Assembly: GCA_009833045.1 (NCBI GenBank)
Contig: WUUP01000004.1
Location: 62,001 to 126,000 of the forward strand
Length of the DNA stretch: 64,000 nucleotides
From: Saprospirales bacterium GYS_P2D
GTDB taxonomy: Bacteria; Bacteroidota; Bacteroidia; Chitinophagales; Saprospiraceae
Direction of reading: 5' to 3'
Shown in pieces: positions 60,968-64,000 of the stretch. Positions within the stretch are counted from its first letter, which is position 1; each line of letters begins with the position of its first letter. The translations under genes were made by a program, and so were the position numbers. The notes below the pieces were generated by a model. It was not told the DNA's origin and made no database searches. It saw nothing but the letters and a program-made list of their open reading frames with translations.

Positions 60968-61936
60968 ATGTCATATCTCGATACTACTCATGATGTCTAC
61001 AAAGAAGCTGCACTCACCCCAGATGTAGGCCTCTGCTGTACGACGACTCCAGTCTGGCAGCTCCCAGGACTCGATATCCCATCGATCATGCTACGGATGA
61101 ACTATGGCTGTGGCAGTACTGTACATCCCAGAGATTTGGTTAATGATCCGAAGATCTTATACGTAGGTGTAGGGGGTGGGATGGAGCTACTACAGTTTGC
61201 TTATTTCTCACGTCAGCAGGGCGGAGTCATCGGAGTAGATGTCGTAGATGAGATGCTTGAGGCCTCACAGAAGAACTTTGTGGAAGCCGAAGCGCTCAAT
61301 CCATGGTTTAAGAGTGACTTCGTAGACTTACGAAAAGGGGATGCGCTGCATCTACCAGTAGAGGATAGCTCAGTAGATGTAGCTGCGCAAAATTGCCTCT
61401 TTAATATATTCAAGAAAGATGATCTCCAGAAGGCCTTGGCCGAGATGTATCGAGTGCTCAAGCCTCATGGTCGTCTCGTGCTATCCGATCCTGTCTGTGA
61501 GCAGCAGATGCCGCAGCATATCATCGATGATGAGCGACTCAGAGCTCTTTGTCTCAGTGGATCACTACCGCTCGATGAGTACATCCAGATGATCACTGAT
61601 GCTGGATTTGGTACTGTGGAGATCAGAGCTAAGCGTCCGTATCGCATTCTGGCTCCAGGCCACTATGATGTCGATGAGATGATCTATATAGAGAGCGTCG
61701 AGGTATGTGCCATTAAAGATCCGATGCCAGCAGATGGTCCGTGTGTCTTCACGGGTAAGACGGCTATATACTTCGGTGGGGAGGAGCATTTTGATGATCA
61801 GAAAGGTCATGTGCTCTTGCAAAACCAACCATTGGCAGTATGCGATAAGACAGCTGGGGCTTTAGGTGATTTGGGTCGTGATGATATCTTTATCTCAGAG
61901 TCTACCTATCACTATGACGGAGGCGGCTGTTGTTAG
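60968..61936 (+). CDS. arsM: Arsenosugar-type arsenite methyltransferase ArsM
   Basis: A 322-residue SAM-dependent methyltransferase. It opens THDVYKEAALTPDVGLCCTT with the paired Cys of arsenite methyltransferases and has GYGCGSTVHPRDL-type MNYGCGSTVHPRD. The SAM site is VGVGGGMELLQFAYFSRQ, followed by RKGDALHLPVEDSSVDVAA, and the tail ISESTYHYDGGGCC carries a final CC pair. This full-length arrangement matches the ArsM that initiates arsenosugar synthesis, methylating As(III) with Cys ligands. The usual partner, radical-SAM ArsS, is not in the window. It neighbours a Na/Pi transporter, a likely route of arsenate entry. A terminator follows. Confidence 0.87.
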   Translation: MSYLDTTHDVYKEAALTPDVGLCCTTTPVWQLPGLDIPSIMLRMNYGCGSTVHPRDLVNDPKILYVGVGGGMELLQFAYFSRQQGGVIGVDVVDEMLEASQKNFVEAEALNPWFKSDFVDLRKGDALHLPVEDSSVDVAAQNCLFNIFKKDDLQKALAEMYRVLKPHGRLVLSDPVCEQQMPQHIIDDERLRALCLSGSLPLDEYIQMITDAGFGTVEIRAKRPYRILAPGHYDVDEMIYIESVEVCAIKDPMPADGPCVFTGKTAIYFGGEEHFDDQKGHVLLQNQPLAVCDKTAGALGDLGRDDIFISESTYHYDGGGCC

Positions 61937-61960
61937 ACAGCTATAGCTAAATAAAACAAG

Positions 61961-61998
61961 AAGGACTACCAGATCTCGAGAATCGGTAGTCCTTTTTT
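61961..61998. terminator. Terminator after arsM
   Basis: A 10-bp perfect stem (61961-61970 with 61985-61994) is followed by six T on the plus strand. It also lies 65 bases past the minus-strand OsmC stop and could serve both convergent genes, though the minus-strand T-tract is short. Confidence 0.85.
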
Positions 61999-62062
61999 CA
62001 TTTCAGGGATCTTAGCACTATGGTGCCTGATCCTATGCTGTATTTCAATAGTATGAGATGAG

Positions 62063-62476
62063 TTATTTCAAGGTCACGTTGAGTGTTATCTTAGTATCGA
62101 GTAGCATGGAGATTGGGCAAGTCTCTTTGGATTCTTGTGCATATTTATCAAATTCTTCTTTTGTTATATTTGGCACATTTCCTGTGAGATCAAGCTCTAT
62201 GAGTGTTATGCCGTCCTCGAGGTGTACTGTGGCTTTTGTCTCGAGGTCAGTAGGCGTATAGCCAGCGCCACTGAGCAGAAAGCTCAGTTTCATCGTGTAG
62301 CAGCCTGCATGAGCAGCACCGATGAGCTCCTCAGGATTAGTACCAGGCTCATCCTTGAATCTGGTCTTGTAAGATAGTGCCGTGCCATCCAGCGCTTTGC
62401 TTTGAGTGGTAATAGAACCAGAACCATCTTTGCCAGTGCCTTGCCATTTGGCTGTTGCGTTTCTATGAAGTTTCAT
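62063..62476 (-). CDS. OsmC/Ohr-family peroxiredoxin
   Basis: A 137-residue OsmC-family thiol peroxidase that reduces organic hydroperoxides. The two catalytic Cys are visible: AAHAGCYTMKLSFLLSGAGY near residue 60 and SKETCPISMLLD near 123. Key Arg appears in TRFKDEPGTNPEELIGAAH. It is closer to the OsmC branch than Ohr. Monocistronic; divergent from CTP synthase. Confidence 0.92.
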   Translation of the reverse strand: MKLHRNATAKWQGTGKDGSGSITTQSKALDGTALSYKTRFKDEPGTNPEELIGAAHAGCYTMKLSFLLSGAGYTPTDLETKATVHLEDGITLIELDLTGNVPNITKEEFDKYAQESKETCPISMLLDTKITLNVTLK

Positions 62477-62657
62477 TCTTTCTTTTTTTTTATGAGTTTA
62501 GACTGCAATAATGCGTAGTACAGATAAGAGCGAATACAGTAACATTTTGTTCAGTGAGCTGATAGATTAGAGGATATTTCACGAAAAGTGATAGAATAAT
62601 TATCGCCTTGATTTAGATATCTTACCTTTGAGTCCCGTAATGAAATAATCGAAATTT

Positions 62658-64000
62658 ATGTCCAAGTTCATTTTCGTTACGGGCGGAGTCACATCTTCTC
62701 TCGGCAAAGGAATCATCTCTTCTTCATTAGCTAAGCTACTACAGGCTCGAGGACTCAAAGTCACGATCCAAAAGTTTGATCCCTACATCAATGTGGATCC
62801 AGGTACGCTCAATCCTTATGAACACGGTGAATGCTATGTCACAGATGATGGGGCAGAGACGGATCTGGACTTAGGACACTATGAGCGATTTCTCAATATC
62901 TCTACCTCGCAGGCAAATAATGTCACTACTGGTCGAATCTATCAGACGGTGATCAATAAGGAGCGAGAAGGGCAATACCTGGGCAAAACGGTCCAGATCA
63001 TCCCTCATATCACCGATGAGATCAAGCGTCGTATACGTCTCCTCGAGAATGATGGCGACTATGATGTCATCATCACTGAGCTCGGAGGTACCGTAGGAGA
63101 TATCGAGTCACTACCTTTCCTCGAGGCGCTGCGCCAGATCAAGCGAGAGACTAAAAAGAAAGACTGTCTGGTCATACACCTGACGCTCATCCCATATCTT
63201 AATGCAGCCGGAGAGCACAAGACTAAACCTACACAGCACTCCGTCAAAGAACTACAGATGGCAGGTATCATCCCTGACGTCCTCGTATGTCGTACAGAAA
63301 AGCACATCACCAAAGAGATCAAAGAGAAGCTGGCTCTGTTTTGCAATGTAGAAAAATCGAATGTGGTAGAGGCCATAGATGCCGATACTATCTATAGAGT
63401 CCCTCTCCTCATGCACGAGGAAGAGCTCGATAAGATCGTGATGGATCATCTTCAATTAGAGGGGCGTAAGTCACTCGATATGGAGCGCTGGAAGGACTTC
63501 CTACATCGATATAAGCATCCTAAGGCAGAGGTGAATATCATCCTCGTCGGAAAATATAATGAACTGGCAGATGCCTATAAATCTATCTATGAGGCGCTCG
63601 ATCATGCTGGAGCAGAAAATGTCTGCAAGGTAAATGTAGTGCCCATCCATAGTGAAAATCTGGATGATACCAGTCTGCCGCTGGAAATTCACAAGATTCA
63701 CGGTTTGATAGTAGCTCCGGGATTTGGAGATAGAGGTATAGAGGGCAAGATCAAGGCCGTACAGTATGCTCGTGAGCAAGGCATCCCATTCTTAGGGATA
63801 TGCCTCGGTATGCAGTGCGCTGTGGTAGAATACTTCCGCAATGTCATAGGCCTATCTGATGTATCGTCCTCAGAAGTCAATCCTGACGCCACTCACAATG
63901 TGATAGACCTCATGCACGATCAGCGAGACATCTCTCAAAAAGGGGGTACCATGAGACTCGGAGCATATGCCTGCCAACTCAAAGAAGGTAGCCTCGCTCA
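62658..64000 (+). CDS. pyrG: CTP synthase, 3' end cut by the window
   Basis: The first ~447 codons of an about 540-residue enzyme that makes CTP from UTP, ATP and glutamine. The synthetase domain starts MSKFIFVTGGVTSSLGKGII with the P-loop, followed by KFDPYINVDPGTLNPYEHGE and the regulatory DLDLGHYERF. The glutamine amidotransferase domain begins ~300 residues on, with LIVAPGFGDRGIEG and the nucleophile Cys in FLGICLGMQC (codon 63801-63803). The reading frame is still open at base 64000. Essential housekeeping gene; no upstream partner. Confidence 0.95.
   Translation, partial: MSKFIFVTGGVTSSLGKGIISSSLAKLLQARGLKVTIQKFDPYINVDPGTLNPYEHGECYVTDDGAETDLDLGHYERFLNISTSQANNVTTGRIYQTVINKEREGQYLGKTVQIIPHITDEIKRRIRLLENDGDYDVIITELGGTVGDIESLPFLEALRQIKRETKKKDCLVIHLTLIPYLNAAGEHKTKPTQHSVKELQMAGIIPDVLVCRTEKHITKEIKEKLALFCNVEKSNVVEAIDADTIYRVPLLMHEEELDKIVMDHLQLEGRKSLDMERWKDFLHRYKHPKAEVNIILVGKYNELADAYKSIYEALDHAGAENVCKVNVVPIHSENLDDTSLPLEIHKIHGLIVAPGFGDRGIEGKIKAVQYAREQGIPFLGICLGMQCAVVEYFRNVIGLSDVSSSEVNPDATHNVIDLMHDQRDISQKGGTMRLGAYACQLKEGSLA

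Overview
The window looks like a chromosomal segment of a marine or environmental Bacteroidota, most likely Saprospiria-like. The reasons are three type IX secretion (T9SS) C-terminal sorting domains, TonB-dependent receptor architecture with a carboxypeptidase-like regulatory domain, many Cys-lipoproteins, a choice-of-anchor I protein, one IPTL-CTERM protein, TAnnTTTG-type -7 promoter elements and a copy of a Bacteroidota intergenic repeat. This placement rests on gene content only; no 16S rRNA is present.

Layout. 1-2.2 kb: end of a propeller/HEAT/cytochrome c protein and a ThuA lipoprotein. 2.2-3.3 kb: a ParDE module and a MORN-repeat protein. 3.4-7.5 kb: a minus-strand RNA-repair operon (slipin, TPR protein, a possible 30-residue membrane peptide, RtcB ligase) preceded by a 750-base non-coding leader holding two tRNA-like elements. 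8.5-11.2 kb: malonate activation and uptake (MatB-like synthetase, MadL, MadM). 11.2-18.1 kb: an esterase, a PIN/UPF0175 module, two sugar isomerase/epimerase-like proteins, an IPTL-CTERM protein and a sulfatase. 18.2-21.3 kb: a broken ParDE pair, a small lipoprotein and a DUF4212/sodium:solute symporter pair. 21.3-22.2 kb: intergenic repeats and dodecin. 22.3-28.9 kb: the Anbu proteasome-like cluster (transglutaminase, ATP-grasp, alpha-E, Anbu). 29.3-35.4 kb: ferritin, an ABC transporter pair, CotH-family protein, MscS channel and a glycosyltransferase. 35.8-45.5 kb: secreted proteins, a lone receiver, a VCBS/haem protein, a di-haem peroxidase and a PhoX-like protein.

45.6-49.1 kb is the most unusual stretch. 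It holds three AT-rich minus-strand cassettes (zincin-like protease, HigBA, unknown gene). Each is bracketed by its own short inverted repeat with a GTTRTRS-type core, as expected for integron cassettes. Each is followed by a group IIC intron remnant in antisense orientation. There is no integrase and no intron-encoded reverse transcriptase.

49.3-61.9 kb looks like phosphate/arsenic biology: choice-of-anchor I protein, beta-helix lipoprotein, TonB receptor, aspartic protease, Na/Pi symporter and an arsenosugar-type ArsM. Several promoters there carry TTAACATT units, four of them in an 11-base ladder, resembling Pho boxes. The window ends with an OsmC protein and the first ~447 codons of CTP synthase.
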